From Microcebus murinus (Eukaryota > Chordata > Mammalia > Primates > Cheirogaleidae): a stretch of DNA of 64,000 bases. Under the pieces are notes generated by a model. That model had not been told where the DNA came from. It was given only the letters and a program-made list of their open reading frames with translations, and searched no databases. Shown piece after piece: positions 51,020 to 63,249 of this stretch (positions are counted from its first letter, which is position 1; each line of letters begins with the position of its first letter). The stretch is taken from positions 692,501 to 756,500 of the forward strand of contig NC_134120.1 of the NCBI RefSeq assembly GCF_040939455.1, in the 5' to 3' direction. A program made the translations under genes and the position numbers.

Positions 51020-53490
51020 AGTTACTGAAGAACCTGGCCACCCATAAACACCAACAAGCACAGATAAAACAGTCCCAAGAAACGTCTACGTTCTCTAGCC
51101 AAAGGGAAAACCTAGTAAGAAAGAAAACTTCTAGATGATTACCACCCTGTTCCAGCAAAACCCACAGAAAAGGCTGTGACCCCCAGCACCTCCAACAGTG
51201 GCACAGTGAGGAGCAACATTTGCACCTTCCACAGTGAGAGAGGTCCCTGCCCCTCTGGGTGGAGAGACAAAGGTCAATGGAGAACCCGAATTTCCAACCC
51301 CATTTGGCAAAACAGAGGCGGTGCTCCTTCCCACTACCCCAGTGGTGCAGTATCCATGGAGGCCTGCTAAAATACAAGATTTTTAAAAGATACAGATTCT
51401 CATAATACTGAAGATGTCCAAATTAATAAAAAAGAAAACACTCACATCATAAAAAAACAGAAAATATCTTAAATTGAATAGAAAAGACAATCACAGACCC
51501 CAACATCAAAAAACTCAGATGTAAGAATTATCTGACAATGTTTTTAAAGTGACCATAATAACATTTCAATAATAAAATATAAATAACACTTGAAGGAAAT
51601 GTAAAAAAAAAATCTCAGCAGGAAAATGTAACATATAAAGAAAAATCAAATAGAATTTCCTTACTGAAAAAATAAAATAACCAGGAAAAATACTCAATGG
51701 ATGGGATCAACATCAGAATGAAAAGGGCAGAAGACACATTCAGTGAACTTGAAACAGAACAAAAGAAATTAGTCAATATAAACAATGGAGAGAAAATCAA
51801 ACAAAATTAACAGAGCCTCATGAACCTGTGTGACAGTAAAAAAAAAAAAGAACTAGCATTTATCTTATTAGAAATCAGAAAGAAAAGAGAAAGAGGGTAG
51901 GGCTGAAAAAATACTTGTCCATATAATGGCAGAACATTTCCCAAATGTGGCAAAAGATATAAATCCACAAATTCAAGAAGCTGAGCAAACTCCAAACTGG
52001 ATAAGCAAAAAAAAAAAAAAAAAAAATCCATGCAAAGAGATCAAAGTCAAACTTCTAAAAACTAAAGACAAAAACAAAAAAAAAACACAATCTTGAAAGT
52101 GGAATGAAAGAAATGACACTTTACCCACAAAAGAAAAACAATAGAGTGGTGGTAGAAAATACGAAGGCCAAGAAAATGGCACAGCACTCTTCAAGTTCTG
52201 AAAGAAAAGAACTGTCAGCTGAGATTCTATACCCAGTGAAAATATCCTTTAGGAAGGAAAAGAACACAAAGACATCCTCAAATGTGGGAAAACTAACAGA
52301 ATTTGTCTCTGGCAGACCTACCCTAAAAGAATGGCTAAAGAAACTTCTCTACATAGTAAGAAAATGGGAAAAGAAGTGATCTTGAAACATCAGGAAGAAC
52401 AAATAGACAACAAAAAGAGAAAAATACAGATAAACATAATTGATTTTTCTTCTTGAGTTTTCTAAATTGTGTTTGACAGATGACGGAGAAATTATAGCAC
52501 TGATGTGGTTATTAATATGTGTAGAGAAAATATTTAAGACAACTACATTGTAAATGGGGAGGAAAAGGCACATAAACAGATGAATGGTAAAATTTCCACA
52601 TCAATATACTGTGGTGATATATATATACACACACATATATAGATATACATATGTATGTATATACATATCTAGAGTAAAAACAATATAGATAAATCAAAAT
52701 GTAATTCTAACAAATGTTCTAGAACCCACAAGAAGTCAGGAATAACAAAACTGAGATATGGAAATGGAGAGAACAAAGAAAAAACAAAAAAAATGGCAGA
52801 CTTGAGCCATAATATGTCAAAAATTACATAAAGATAAAATGGTCTGAGTACATAAATTAAAATCAGACGTTGGCAAGACTGTTTAAAAAAACAACAAAAA
52901 GAACACAACTATATGCAAGAAACTCTAAAACAAGATAAGAATGTTGAATACACATGTGTTGAAGTAAAAATGGAAAATATACACTGTCTGGACACTAATC
53001 CAACAAAGTAGGAATGGCTATATTAATCAGATCAAGCATACTTCAGAACAAAGAAAATTAGCAAGGACAAAGAAGAAAATTACAAGATGATAAAGTGGTC
53101 AATCGCCAAGAAAATATGGCAATCCAAAATGTACACCAAACAGCTGACCTGCAGAACAAGTGATCCAATACCTGACTGACTGAAAGGAGAAACGGGGGCT
53201 TGAACATCCTTCTCTCAGCAATTGATAGAATGAGACAGAAAGTCAGCATGCATATAAAAGCCCACAACACTACCCACCGATAGGATCATTTTTAGAATTT
53301 TCCACTCAACAACAACAAGAAACACATTCTTACAAGAGCCAGAATACTCTCGAAAAAGTCCAGGCAGAAATGTTAACATCAAGTCCACACAATCTCTCTC
53401 AGGAAATAAAAAAGCAAATATTTCCCAATTCATTTTATGTAGTGCCTATTATCCTGATACCACAAGAGAAAAGCAGCACCAGAAAACTAC
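51020..53490 (+). mobile_element. Old HAL1/L1-like element with recognisable ORF1
   Basis: A 5'-UTR-like stretch (51020-51400) precedes A-rich coiled-coil-coding sequence. ORF1 C-terminal sequence is then readable in the plus strand at 52104-52379: SAEILYPVKISFRKE and LTEFVSGRPTLKEWLKKLL correspond to the ORF1 C-terminal domain pattern. A poly(A) interruption lies at 52008-52026. Sequence after 52440 resembles HAL1/L1 3' sequence with a TA/CA microsatellite at about 52613-52672. Non-functional. Confidence 0.65.
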
Positions 53491-53506
53491 AAAAAAATAT
53501 CTAATA

Positions 53507-53838
<332 letters not shown>

Positions 53839-56172
53839 ATCTATAATAAATACAGACACAGAAACCAAACAAAATATTAGCATAAATAATACAACAATAT
53901 GTAAAAAGAACTACAATAAGAAAAGTAACTTAAAACAAACTAAATTCTAGACTCCACACGACACACTGAGATGTCAATGCCATTCGTTTTGCTCTAAGTT
54001 TCCTTTCTGTTATATAGAGTAACAACAGGTGAGACATCTTAGGAGTCTCGTACATTTCTAAGATTCTGTGTTAACAAAAGTGAAACCCTGCTCTTCAAGT
54101 GGCACAGGGTTTCTACAAATTTATAGAACACTGTAAAGAATATAAATGCCCTTTAAAGAAAAAAGATATGCTTCGTGTTAAATAATTATATGCCATTTTT
54201 AAAACTTAGGGAAAACAATGACATTTTATTTTTCTCAAGTACAGTTAAAATTAATAACTCTCAGTAACTGATGTGGTTTAAAGAGAGAAAGAATTAACTA
54301 TAGCAAAATCAGAAGTATGTACAACTTGACTTGTCTTATAAGAACTATATCTAATAATTTTTAAGAAAAAGTACTAGCTACAACTGACACCAGTTAAGGC
54401 TCAGCAAAAATGAATTATTAAATTGATCTGCTCATATCCTATTACAGACTGCTTATGAATACTTGATTTTATTTTGTATAGTTGACAAGAGTTGACAGGA
54501 AAGGACGGGCTTAATGACAATCAAATCAAGACCAACTGTGTATGTGTCACAGAGGAGCGCAGCATCAAGTGGAGATGAGGTAACTGATGGGACTTAGTGA
54601 CACAGAGTACGAGTGTCATGCAGCACAGTGAGTTACCTCGTTGTGTTAGCAGACTGCCTGGGACAGCTCACAAATCCAACAGCTCTGAAAGACATGGGCT
54701 ACAGCACATGCCCAACAAAAAAAAAACAGACATTGACTTTGCATTTATAATACCAGATCATTTGCCATTAAACTTAATTTTAAAATCATTTATATGACTT
54801 AATGACTTTGCATGAAATTTTTAAGCTGGTGGCAAGATGAATAGTACGTCGAGACAAGGTGGATGAGTACAGTGTCATGTACCTGCCCCTTATCCCACTG
54901 CCAAATGAGCCCTGAACTATCACAGTATGTCCCAACCACTTAAACTATATTGCCACCACTTAGGAGAGAGACGAAAAAGATATTGGCATTATAAGAGATT
55001 GATAGAAATTAGTTCTAAAGCATTAATCTCTCTTAATATCACCAAAAAACTGTGTGCGCTCAGTAGATATTTGATCTGAATTAAGAAACCGATGAAGCAA
55101 TTGATTAACTGGAATTGAAGCCATCACTCAGCAGATCCATCAACAGCTTCATTTATATTCTAAACAATCAGCTCACAGCCCAGCAAGAATATGGCGTATC
55201 AATACAGTCAATATGCGGCCACGGAGCAACTTGCCACGCTCTGCTGACACATACCTAGCTGCTACTGTCCAAGCCTAAATGTGCTGCATATATTTAGGAC
55301 TTCTATATTGGCTAAGATTTGAAGATTTTTATTATACTAAATAGTGTATTGTAAGTTTTTTTTTTTTAACTGAACCTGACAAGCAATCAAATAATTTAAA
55401 AAGTATCAGTAGATAGCACAAAAAAACTTCTGAACTTGTGTGGTCTGCTGAAAATAAGAAAACTTAAAATAATTACTTAACATCACACAATTTCTAAAGC
55501 TAAGTATTCTTGATCAAAAGCAATATTATAATAAATTTTACACATCTTAAAAGCTATTTGGTCTATCTTATAAAGAGAAGGAAAATAGCATGAAAAAACA
55601 ATCTGATTTCTTAATATCTGCATGAGTAATTACTGTCATTTTAACAATGTAAATTTGACAGAAAAAATAATAAAATTAATAAAACTGAGGAATATATAGA
55701 CACACAGGTAAAACAAACTACAGCAAGGTCTTCACTTGGATCCATCAATAATCCCCCCAGGGATATGTGTGCATTGTACATGTTTTTCTGTGGGACAAGG
55801 TGATAATTCTGAAGGTTCTCAAAGGAACCCAAGACCCTCAAAACACTAAGTGTCTCTCCATTGCAAAGAGGAATTCTCCCCACTACAGACAACGCAAGGC
55901 AGAATCAGAGGAAGCATTACTCATCCTAGGCTCACACACTAGAAAGCTGCTCCTCTGCCTCATGGCCTCACCTTCCATTCAGGCTCTGCTCTTATTCTGC
56001 CACCATGTGACTCGGGGAAAGAACTCCCGAAGCTGTCGTCAGCCACTTAATCATAAGCAAGGTGTTTACTCTCTAGCCCTCAGGTTACTATGAAAAATGG
56101 ACATTTCTAACCATCTTCCAGCTTTCAAGTGCTGAATTCAAAATTTACCTTCTAATGCAATCTACATAATCC

Positions 56173-56322
56173 TTTTTTTATTTTTTTAGACAGAGTCTCA
56201 TTCAGTCACTGGTAGAAAGCAGTGGCATCATCATAGCTCACTACGACCTCAATCTCAAGTGATCTTACCACCTCAGCCTCCCAGAGTGTTACGATTACAG
56301 GCGTGAGCCATCATGCCTGGCC
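56173..56322 (-). mobile_element. Monomeric 7SL-derived SINE
   Basis: On the minus strand it begins GGCCAGGCATGATGGCTCAC and ends AGACTCTGTC plus an A-rich tail, about 135 bp. The left and right arm signals are fused into a single monomer, as in FLAM/FRAM-type elements. Confidence 0.75.
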
Positions 56323-56864
56323 AATATTCCTTTCCTTTTAACTAATTACCCCAAACCATTTCCATATTTGGAATAATATTTTTAATCTTATATATATTTC
56401 TATCAAAATCATTAAAAGAGCAATTAATATAATAGCATCTCCCAAATTCAAACATTTTGTTATCCATTATACTGAATACAGGGCAAATACATCATAAACA
56501 AACAGGTGATGTCCACAGGGATAGAAGTGTAAAAACCTCTGAAAATATACCTCTCCATAATTGCAAATGAGAATACTAACAAAAATTGTCAAAAGCAACT
56601 TTTTCAAACCTCTAGAAAATAACCAAAGATTTCAACAACTCCAGGAGCATTTATTCAAGAAAAATACTAAATTAGCTAAGAGTGAACAGTGTTAGTTTAC
56701 AATCCCTGAGGCAACCACTAACAAAATCATTTTTAAAATATGTAATAATAATTATAGAAATGACAAGGGAAATTAAAATAGTACATCAGAAAATATTTAT
56801 TTAAAACAAAAGAAGGAAGTAATGCAGCAAGAGAGACACACCCCAAAAATATTGTAAGACACAG

Positions 56865-56965
56865 AAAAATAAAATGGCAAATTAACTCCTGCCTTATCAG
56901 TAATTACATGAAATAGAAACGGATTAAAGTTCCCAATCAAAAGAGAGATGGACAGAGCTCTATTC
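56865..56965 (+). mobile_element. Old L1 ORF2 5' segment (before an interruption)
   Basis: 'TCAGTAATTACATGAAATAG', 'AAACGGATTAAAGTTCCC' and 'AATCAAAAGAGAGATGGACA' follow the start of the L1 ORF2 endonuclease domain ('...NVNGLNSPIKRQR'). Homology resumes at about 57825, after roughly 860 bases of unrelated sequence. Confidence 0.55.
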
Positions 56966-57820
56966 CATTAAACTCTGAGTATGCTACCCACCTTCCACTA
57001 GGCCCTGGTGTATCAATACGATAAGCATACAATGATAGTTAAGCCAGTTTCTCAGGAAGAACATGTAGAGCACAAACACAGGTGTGCCTGCTACATATGC
57101 CTGAGGAATACCATTTAAATCTCACAAAGAGAAAGAGGATGCTGGATCAGAAGTAAAGAACAGAGAAGGGACAGTAAGTGGACAGCTCTGTGTGGTCAGC
57201 GAAGCAGGGCAGGGCCCTTGGTGGCTGGGCAGAGACATGCTTTGACATCTCCAGGAGGAAACAGTGGGGCTGAGACCGTGAAGAAACCCAGATGGAGAGG
57301 CCACCGGGGTCCACCTCAGAGACAGGCTCCGGAGGGTCAGTGTAGAGAGTTTCGACAGAGGAGGGACCTTCTTTTGCTCTGAGGGGGACACTGAAAGAGT
57401 GGCCAATCTGAGGACATTAGCTTCCTCGGTAAAGCTGGGGAATGTCACCAGCTGAAAGTGAACAGGTAGTGGGATAAAGGCAGATATGACAATCACAGGA
57501 AGTCTGGAAAAGGTGCTTTCAAGACTGGAACCAGGCAAACAGCAGTAGTGTGGGTCACAGGGAGGGCCCTGCCGACTCAGAGTTCCAGACCGTGTGCCTG
57601 CATGCACTCTCAGCACAGCCTGCTGCCAGGTGCGTGAGGAAAAGCTGCAGGGACTGTGCAGGGTTGGCCAAGCATGACGGTAGGGTAAAGGGAGCCCATC
57701 AGGGTGGGCATGATGAGTACACACATGTACATACTTGCTGAGACCCTTTAAAGGTATATTTTAAGTGGGTGCATTTTGATGTATGTAAATTTTCCCAATA
57801 AATCTGATGTTTTTTTTAAA
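56966..57820. other. GC-rich block interrupting an old L1
   Basis: This block is clearly richer in GC than its A-rich surroundings and separates two collinear parts of an old L1 ORF2. Its right end, 'TATTTTAAGTGGGTGCATTT...TTTTCCCAATAAATCTGATG' followed by T8A5, has a poly(A) signal and resembles a retrotransposon 3' end. A 200-codon open frame lies on the minus strand at 57122-57724; its Ser/Pro/Leu-rich product is not recognisable. I cannot name the inserted element. Confidence 0.45.
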
Positions 57821-57824
57821 AAGC

Positions 57825-59355
57825 AAAGACTGCCTGAATGAATGAAAAATCATAACGCAGCTATACACTGTCTACAGGAGACACACTTTAGATTCAAGGA
57901 CACGAACAGGTTGAAAGTATAGCAACAGAAAAAGACGTAAATAGTAACCATAAAAGAGCTGGAGTGGCTAAGGATATTTTATGATAGAAGTGTCATTCCA
58001 CCAAGAAGACATAATTATAAATATATTTAGAACTAACAACAAAACCCCAAATACATGAAGCAAAATCTGACACAATTAAAGGAAAAACAGATATTACAAC
58101 AAAAATAGTTGCCAACTTCACTCCATTTTCAATAATGGATAGGACCAGTAGACAGAAGATGAGAAGATCAACAAGGAAACAGATGACCTTGAGGCTACAG
58201 ACCAACCAGAACTAATAAACATACACATAGCAACCCTCACAACAGCAGCGGCAAACAGATTTTTCTCAAGTGCACATGGAAGATTCCCAAGGACATAAAA
58301 CAAATTTGGGTAACTTAAATGGATAGAAATCATACAAAGTATGTTCTCCAGCTACAATGAAATGAATTTAGAAATCAATAACAAAGAAATTTAGAAAATT
58401 CATAAATATGTGGAAATTAAACAACATATTCATCAATAAATAATGAACCAAAGAAGAAATCACTAGGGAAATTAGAAGATACTTTTGAGATGTATGATAA
58501 CACCAAACCTTATGGGACACAGCAAAAACAGTGCTTAGATGGAAATTTGTAGTTATAAGCACATATATTATTAATAAAAAAGAAGACCTCAAATCAATTA
58601 CCTAAACTTCCACCTTAAGAAACTACAAAAAGAAGAACAAACTGAACAGAAAAGTGGAAGGAAGGAAATAATAAAAATTGAAGTCTATAAATGAAATAAC
58701 AGGAAAACAACTGAGAAAAATCATTAAAACCAAAAACTGGCTATTTAAAAAGATCAACAAAATTGACAAATCTTTAGCTAGAATGACCACAAAGAAAAGA
58801 TAAAAGAGTCAACATACTAAAATCAGGAATAAAAGAGAGGACATCACCACCAACACTGGAGGTTTATAAGGGATCACAAAGAATAACTGCATCCAACAAA
58901 TTAAACAACAGATAAAGTAGACAAATTCCTAGAAAGACACAAACTATCAAACTGACTCAGGAAGAAACAGACAAACTGAATAGACCTCTAACAAGTAAAG
59001 AAATTGAATTAGTGTTTAAAAAAATAAAAGTAAAAAACAAGCCTCAAAGTCCACTCCCACATGGCTTTATGGGTGAATTCTACCAAAATTTAAAGAAGAA
59101 TTAATAATAATAATTCTTTAGAAACTCTTCCAAAAACTAGAAGAGGGAACACTTCCCAACTCATTCCACTACGGCCAGTATTACCCTGATACCAAAACTA
59201 CAACAACATGAAAAAACACAAAAGCAATTAACTATAAATCAATATATCCTGTAAGAACAGAGATGAAAAAATGCTTAACAAAACACTAACACATCAAATC
59301 CAGCAACACACAGAAGGAGGACATACCTACAACTAAGGGGCATTTACCCTGGAAT
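57825..59355 (+). mobile_element. Old L1 ORF2 remnant (endonuclease to reverse transcriptase)
   Basis: Degenerate ORF2 can be followed on the plus strand: 'CTGTCTACAGGAGACACACT' (endonuclease), 'TGGCTATTTAAAAAGATCAA', 'CACATGGCTTTATGGGTGAA' followed by 'TTCTACCAAA' (start of the reverse-transcriptase fingers), 'ATTACCCTGATACC' and 'AACACATCAAATCCAGCAAC'. It stops near 'GGGGCATTTACCCTGG' before the catalytic YADD region. Many frameshifts and stops; dead. Confidence 0.75.
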
Positions 59356-60454
59356 GTACACGTGCAGTTGAGATCAGCCTCGCAGGGAGCCGGAAGGTCT
59401 GCAGGGCTCCTACACACCCAGCAGCCTGCGCTGCGAACACTGATCTGCATGGAACGTGCAAGGTGTGGATGAGGCTCACCTACCAGACTGCTAAAGCACC
59501 TGAATGGTCTTCCTACATTTTTGTCAGAAAGACCAGAAATAGTCGGAAAAAGAGCACCATGTACTCCAATACTAGCAAATGATGGCTTCAAAATATAAGC
59601 AAGAACACTCTAAAAGCAAAAAAAGTCACTTGCACAGAGAATTAGTAAGCAGACTTCCAAAATGAAGGGAGATTCAGATGAGAAATCAGTTAACACTAGC
59701 TACTGTAAAAGACAAACCTTACAACCTAAGTGCTCAACAATATGAGCTAACTTCTCTCTCAAGAGCCCCCCTGGTATGGAAGGGAGTGCTCTGTTCCACA
59801 CACTCAGGAAGCCAGCCTGACAGAGCTCTGCCATCCGGCCCTAGGTATGAACACCTAACTGGGAGCAGGGAAGAGAGAGCAGGTGACTGCAGAGAGGCTA
59901 GGTCCAGGGCTGGACATGGCACACAGGGCTTCTAGCTCTCCTCCTCTGGCCACAGCCCAGTGACAAGGCCCCACCTAATTGGACAAGAAAGGGAGTCTAG
60001 CTGTGTCTCTACGAAGAAAGGGAAATGGGATGGAAGAGCACCTAGCCAGTCTCTGCCACAGCTGAGAGAATAAAAACTCATATTAAATAATACATGAAAA
60101 AATCAATGTATCAAGTATACAGAGGTCACCTGATTATTGGGTACAGCAGAACTCTTCTGTTAATGGCAGAATTCATCTTAAAAAGTAAATAACCTTAATA
60201 ACCTTAACTATATTTGGTTAAAGGAGAAAATACTTTTCTTCTTTGTCATGACTTAAAATGTCCCTTTTTAAAATATGCTGTTTATAAATGAAGAAAAATT
60301 AAATCAACAACTTTAGGAAATCTGACTTAGTCCTTGCTAGGGTTTTCACACTAGAAATCATAGCATATATGCTAAGTTTCCAATAAAAATAACATGCTTA
60401 GCTTGCTATAAAAATATGGTTCATGTATTCAACAAAGTCAGAAATGTAGGGAGA

Positions 60455-60610
60455 AAGACAGTACTTAACAGACACCCCTCATCTCAAGGATGAGGAATGG
60501 TACCCACTCCACTAGGTCACATAGCTAGAAATTGGCCAAAGGCACACAAAGTCAGGTTTCCTGATATCTGGCAGTTTTCCTACCTGACCGCCCTAGGCTT
60601 CCATCCTATT
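60455..60610 (-). mobile_element. MIR SINE remnant
   Basis: 'CTCATCTCAAGGATGAGGAA', 'CACTAGGTCACATAGCTAG' and 'AAATTGGCCAAAGGCACACA' then 'TCAGGTTTCCTGA' follow the antisense MIR core ('AGATGAGGAAACTGAGG...GGTCACACAGCTAGTAAG'). Diverged but characteristic. Confidence 0.6.
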
Positions 60611-60769
60611 ACCTCTTTTCCACCTTCTTACTTTTGAAAGTTCAGGTCATATAAACATCATTTTTTTCTGCAAAGCCCACGTTAACTCATTTAGGCAAAA
60701 TGGTCTGTTCCTTCCCACATAGTCCTAGCATCTCTTCCCACATTAAAGAACCCACACAGTAGGATCACT

Positions 60770-60905
60770 GCTGTCAGTGTGCATATCCACTAGTGAACAA
60801 GACCACGGACTCTTTGAAGGTTGTTTCCTTTAGCATCTAACCAACAATTAGTGCTGGGTACATAGGAAATGGTAAACAGTAATTGGCTGCATTGATGAAT
60901 AAAAA
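60770..60905 (+). mobile_element. L2-like LINE remnant
   Basis: 'CACGGACTCTTTGAAGGTTG', 'TTAGTGCTGGGTACATAGG' and 'ATTGGCTGCATTGATGAATA' follow the sense L2 3' end order ending in a GAATGAATG-type tail. Tentative. Confidence 0.45.
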
Positions 60906-61191
60906 CAGCAATCACATTTTAAGCAAAATCATCATTTAGTTAATTAGATCTCAATATGAATTTGAATGAAAATATTCACTGGATACAAAGGTTCTGATAG
61001 GATTCATTTTAAGCAAATATACAGTAAATATCTTTTTAAACACCAACAATTAAATGTGATTTAGAAATGAATTCAATATATTATTAATCAAAGAGAAATT
61101 TTTATAAGCATAAATTTTACTTTTACCTTTTAAAATAAAAATTAAACTGCCAAAATACTAAGTGATCAGCAATGTAAAAAAACAAAAATAC

Positions 61192-61243
61192 CTGCTTTTT
61201 CTGAAGTTCTAAGAAACACCATGTCTGATGGAATTCTTTGATT
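61192..61243 (-). CDS. ATP9B: ATP9B internal exon 'A' (actuator domain start, NQRIPSD)
   Basis: This 52-bp exon is read on the minus strand after a CTCTTTGCAG acceptor and ends at a GCAG|GTATTT donor. It starts in phase 0 and encodes NQRIPSDMVFLRTSEKA plus the first base of a glycine codon. In P-type ATPases this is the start of the actuator domain, where a strand carrying 'hVPADhhhL'-type residues leads into the dephosphorylation loop. The sequence matches class 2 P4-ATPases; SDMVFLRTSEKAG fits ATP9B better than ATP9A (from memory). It splices to 49492 with the split Gly codon restored. The preceding exon lies beyond 64000. Confidence 0.93.
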
Positions 61244-62559
61244 CTGCAAAGAGTAATATAAAATATTAATTATCTATCTGCAGACTTATAAATTAACACA
61301 ATTCCATTCAGAAGTACAAATAACCAGTAAAAACTAAAATAACGTCATAATTAAAATTTTGCTGAAACATTTATAAATTATATATCAAAAATTAATATTT
61401 TAATTCATATTTTAGTTGAACCTCTAAGATCTTCTTTCCCATTAGTGGGCCATGTAAACAACATTCAGTGATGACTTTAAAAAGGCTTCAGTCTGAAAAA
61501 TGTTAAATGCTGCCATTTCTGTGGCCTCTGCTGTTCCTCCACTCACACACACTACAGCAGTTAGCGCCTGGTGAAAAATTACATCCTCCCCATTAGACTA
61601 AATGGCCCTGAAAACTAAGGAACGTGGTCTTCCAATGCCCAACACAAAGCAGAGCTCACCCTAAATATTAACAAAGCACCACCGAATAGATGTGAATGAA
61701 TGAATGTACGACTGTGCAAACAAGCAAACAAAACCCCACAACTTTGAGGGGATATTCTTTTATGACACAGAAAAGAAAAAAACTCAAAGGGATTGTATCT
61801 ATAAACACTTTTGCAAATGACTATTCATACATTTAATCCCTTAATCATTATCACTAAGTAAGTCTATCAAATGGGAAAGTTGTATCAACCTAAAGAAAAA
61901 CTGTATACTTGTAATAAGAATACTTCACATAATTTCATGAATTATGTATGGTTTTTGAGACCTAAGAATTTATCTACACATGATAAAGAAATGGATTGTC
62001 AGCTGACAAGTAATAAAAACAAATATAAGTTATAAAGAAAGTTATGTTGTTGGACAGAGCTATGTCTTTCTAGCACTAAAAAGGAGGAGGCTAATTAGGA
62101 TCTAAAGACCCCTTATGTCAAAGAAGAGATCACAACAGACACAGGAAAATGAGCGGAACAGCCAAAATCAGGAGAATGTTTATAGGAAGACACACACAAT
62201 TAAGCGCACACAACAGAAAAGGTGTCAGCTAAAACTAAAGAATCAAAGAACTACATAACCATTTGAAACAAAAGAAAACACAGTCAGTGAACCCCCAAAA
62301 ATCCAAAGTACAAGGATGTAAGCAAATGTAAGAGCAAAAATTTACAGCACAGAAAATAAACACACACAGTAATAGCAAGAAAGTAATTATTTTTCAAAAT
62401 ATTTTAAAATACACTCATTTCAGTAATAAAACCAATAGAATAAAACTATTAATAATAAAAGATGTACAAGACATCTACACAAAAACTACAAAACATTACT
62501 GAGAGTATCAGCGTAATATCATCTTAACTACTTTAATTTTCTAGTATTTTTAGTTTGTA

Positions 62560-63060
62560 GAGTTAATTCTCACATTTGGTCATTCTTGGCCTTTGCATTT
62601 CCCTGTATACGTGAAAAATACCTTGTCAATTACCACCCAAAAGAAAACATGCTAAGATTTTTGTTGGGTTTCTGTTGAATATTTGGGCATTGGACATCTT
62701 TGTACATTCTAATTTGTGAACAAAATATGTTCTATTTATAGAACTTTAGAATCTGCTTGTCGATTTCAACAAAGAAGTCAGTTGGAATTCTGAAAGGGCT
62801 AACACTGAATCTGTATATCAATTTAAGGAGTGCTGCCTTTTAACAATACTAATACTTAAAACTATGAGCATGTGTTTCAACGATATTTGGTAGTTTTTCA
62901 AAATACAAATTTTGCACTTCTTCCGTTAAATTTATTCTTAAGGTTTTTTAATGCTATCGTAAATTTTACTGTTTATGTCCTTACTCTGTCTTATTTGCTA
63001 AAAAGCACTCATAAACAAACTAGACAATTTCAAAGAATTATTGGATACTTTTCAGTTTTC
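62560..63060 (-). mobile_element. Old antisense L1 ORF2 fragment
   Basis: On the plus strand 'TAGAATCTGCTTGTCGATTT', 'CAGTTGGAATTCTGAAAGGG', 'CTAACACTGAATCTGTATAT' and 'AAATTTATTCTTAAGG' is the antisense of an L1 ORF2 region downstream of the reverse transcriptase active site. Diverged and broken. Confidence 0.6.
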
Positions 63061-63094
63061 CTTCCCCTCAAGACACAAGCAGGAACCTTGTGCC

Positions 63095-63249
63095 ATCTTA
63101 ACATGACACACCATGGTATGGACATACAACAGTTTATCTTAACATGACATACCGTGGTATGGACATACAACAGTTTACCTTAACATGACATACCACATAC
63201 AATAGTTTATCTCAACATGACACACCATGGTATGGACATACAACAGTTT
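63095..63249. repeat. 41-bp minisatellite, four units, inside L1-derived sequence
   Basis: Units begin at 63095, 63136, 63177 and 63209, with lengths 41, 41, 32 and 41 (the third has lost 9 bases). A typical unit starts ATCTTAACATGACACACC and ends ATGGACATACAACAGTTT. The unit resembles the antisense L1 sequence that normally precedes the 'CACTCAGG...' stretch that follows, so it probably arose by amplifying part of that L1. Confidence 0.88.

Noticed and set aside
50370..51047. 225-codon plus-strand open frame
   Set aside because: It is made almost entirely of the TG-rich repeat and reads Cys/Val/Tyr-rich periodic peptides.
57122..57724. 200-codon minus-strand open frame
   Set aside because: No recognisable domain; it lies in a GC-rich block inside an old L1. 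Kept as a finding but not called a gene.
59520..59600. A minus-strand TTTGCTTTTAG acceptor-like site followed by an open frame
   Set aside because: The predicted peptide does not resemble ATP9B or any family I know, and the frame ends in unrelated sequence.
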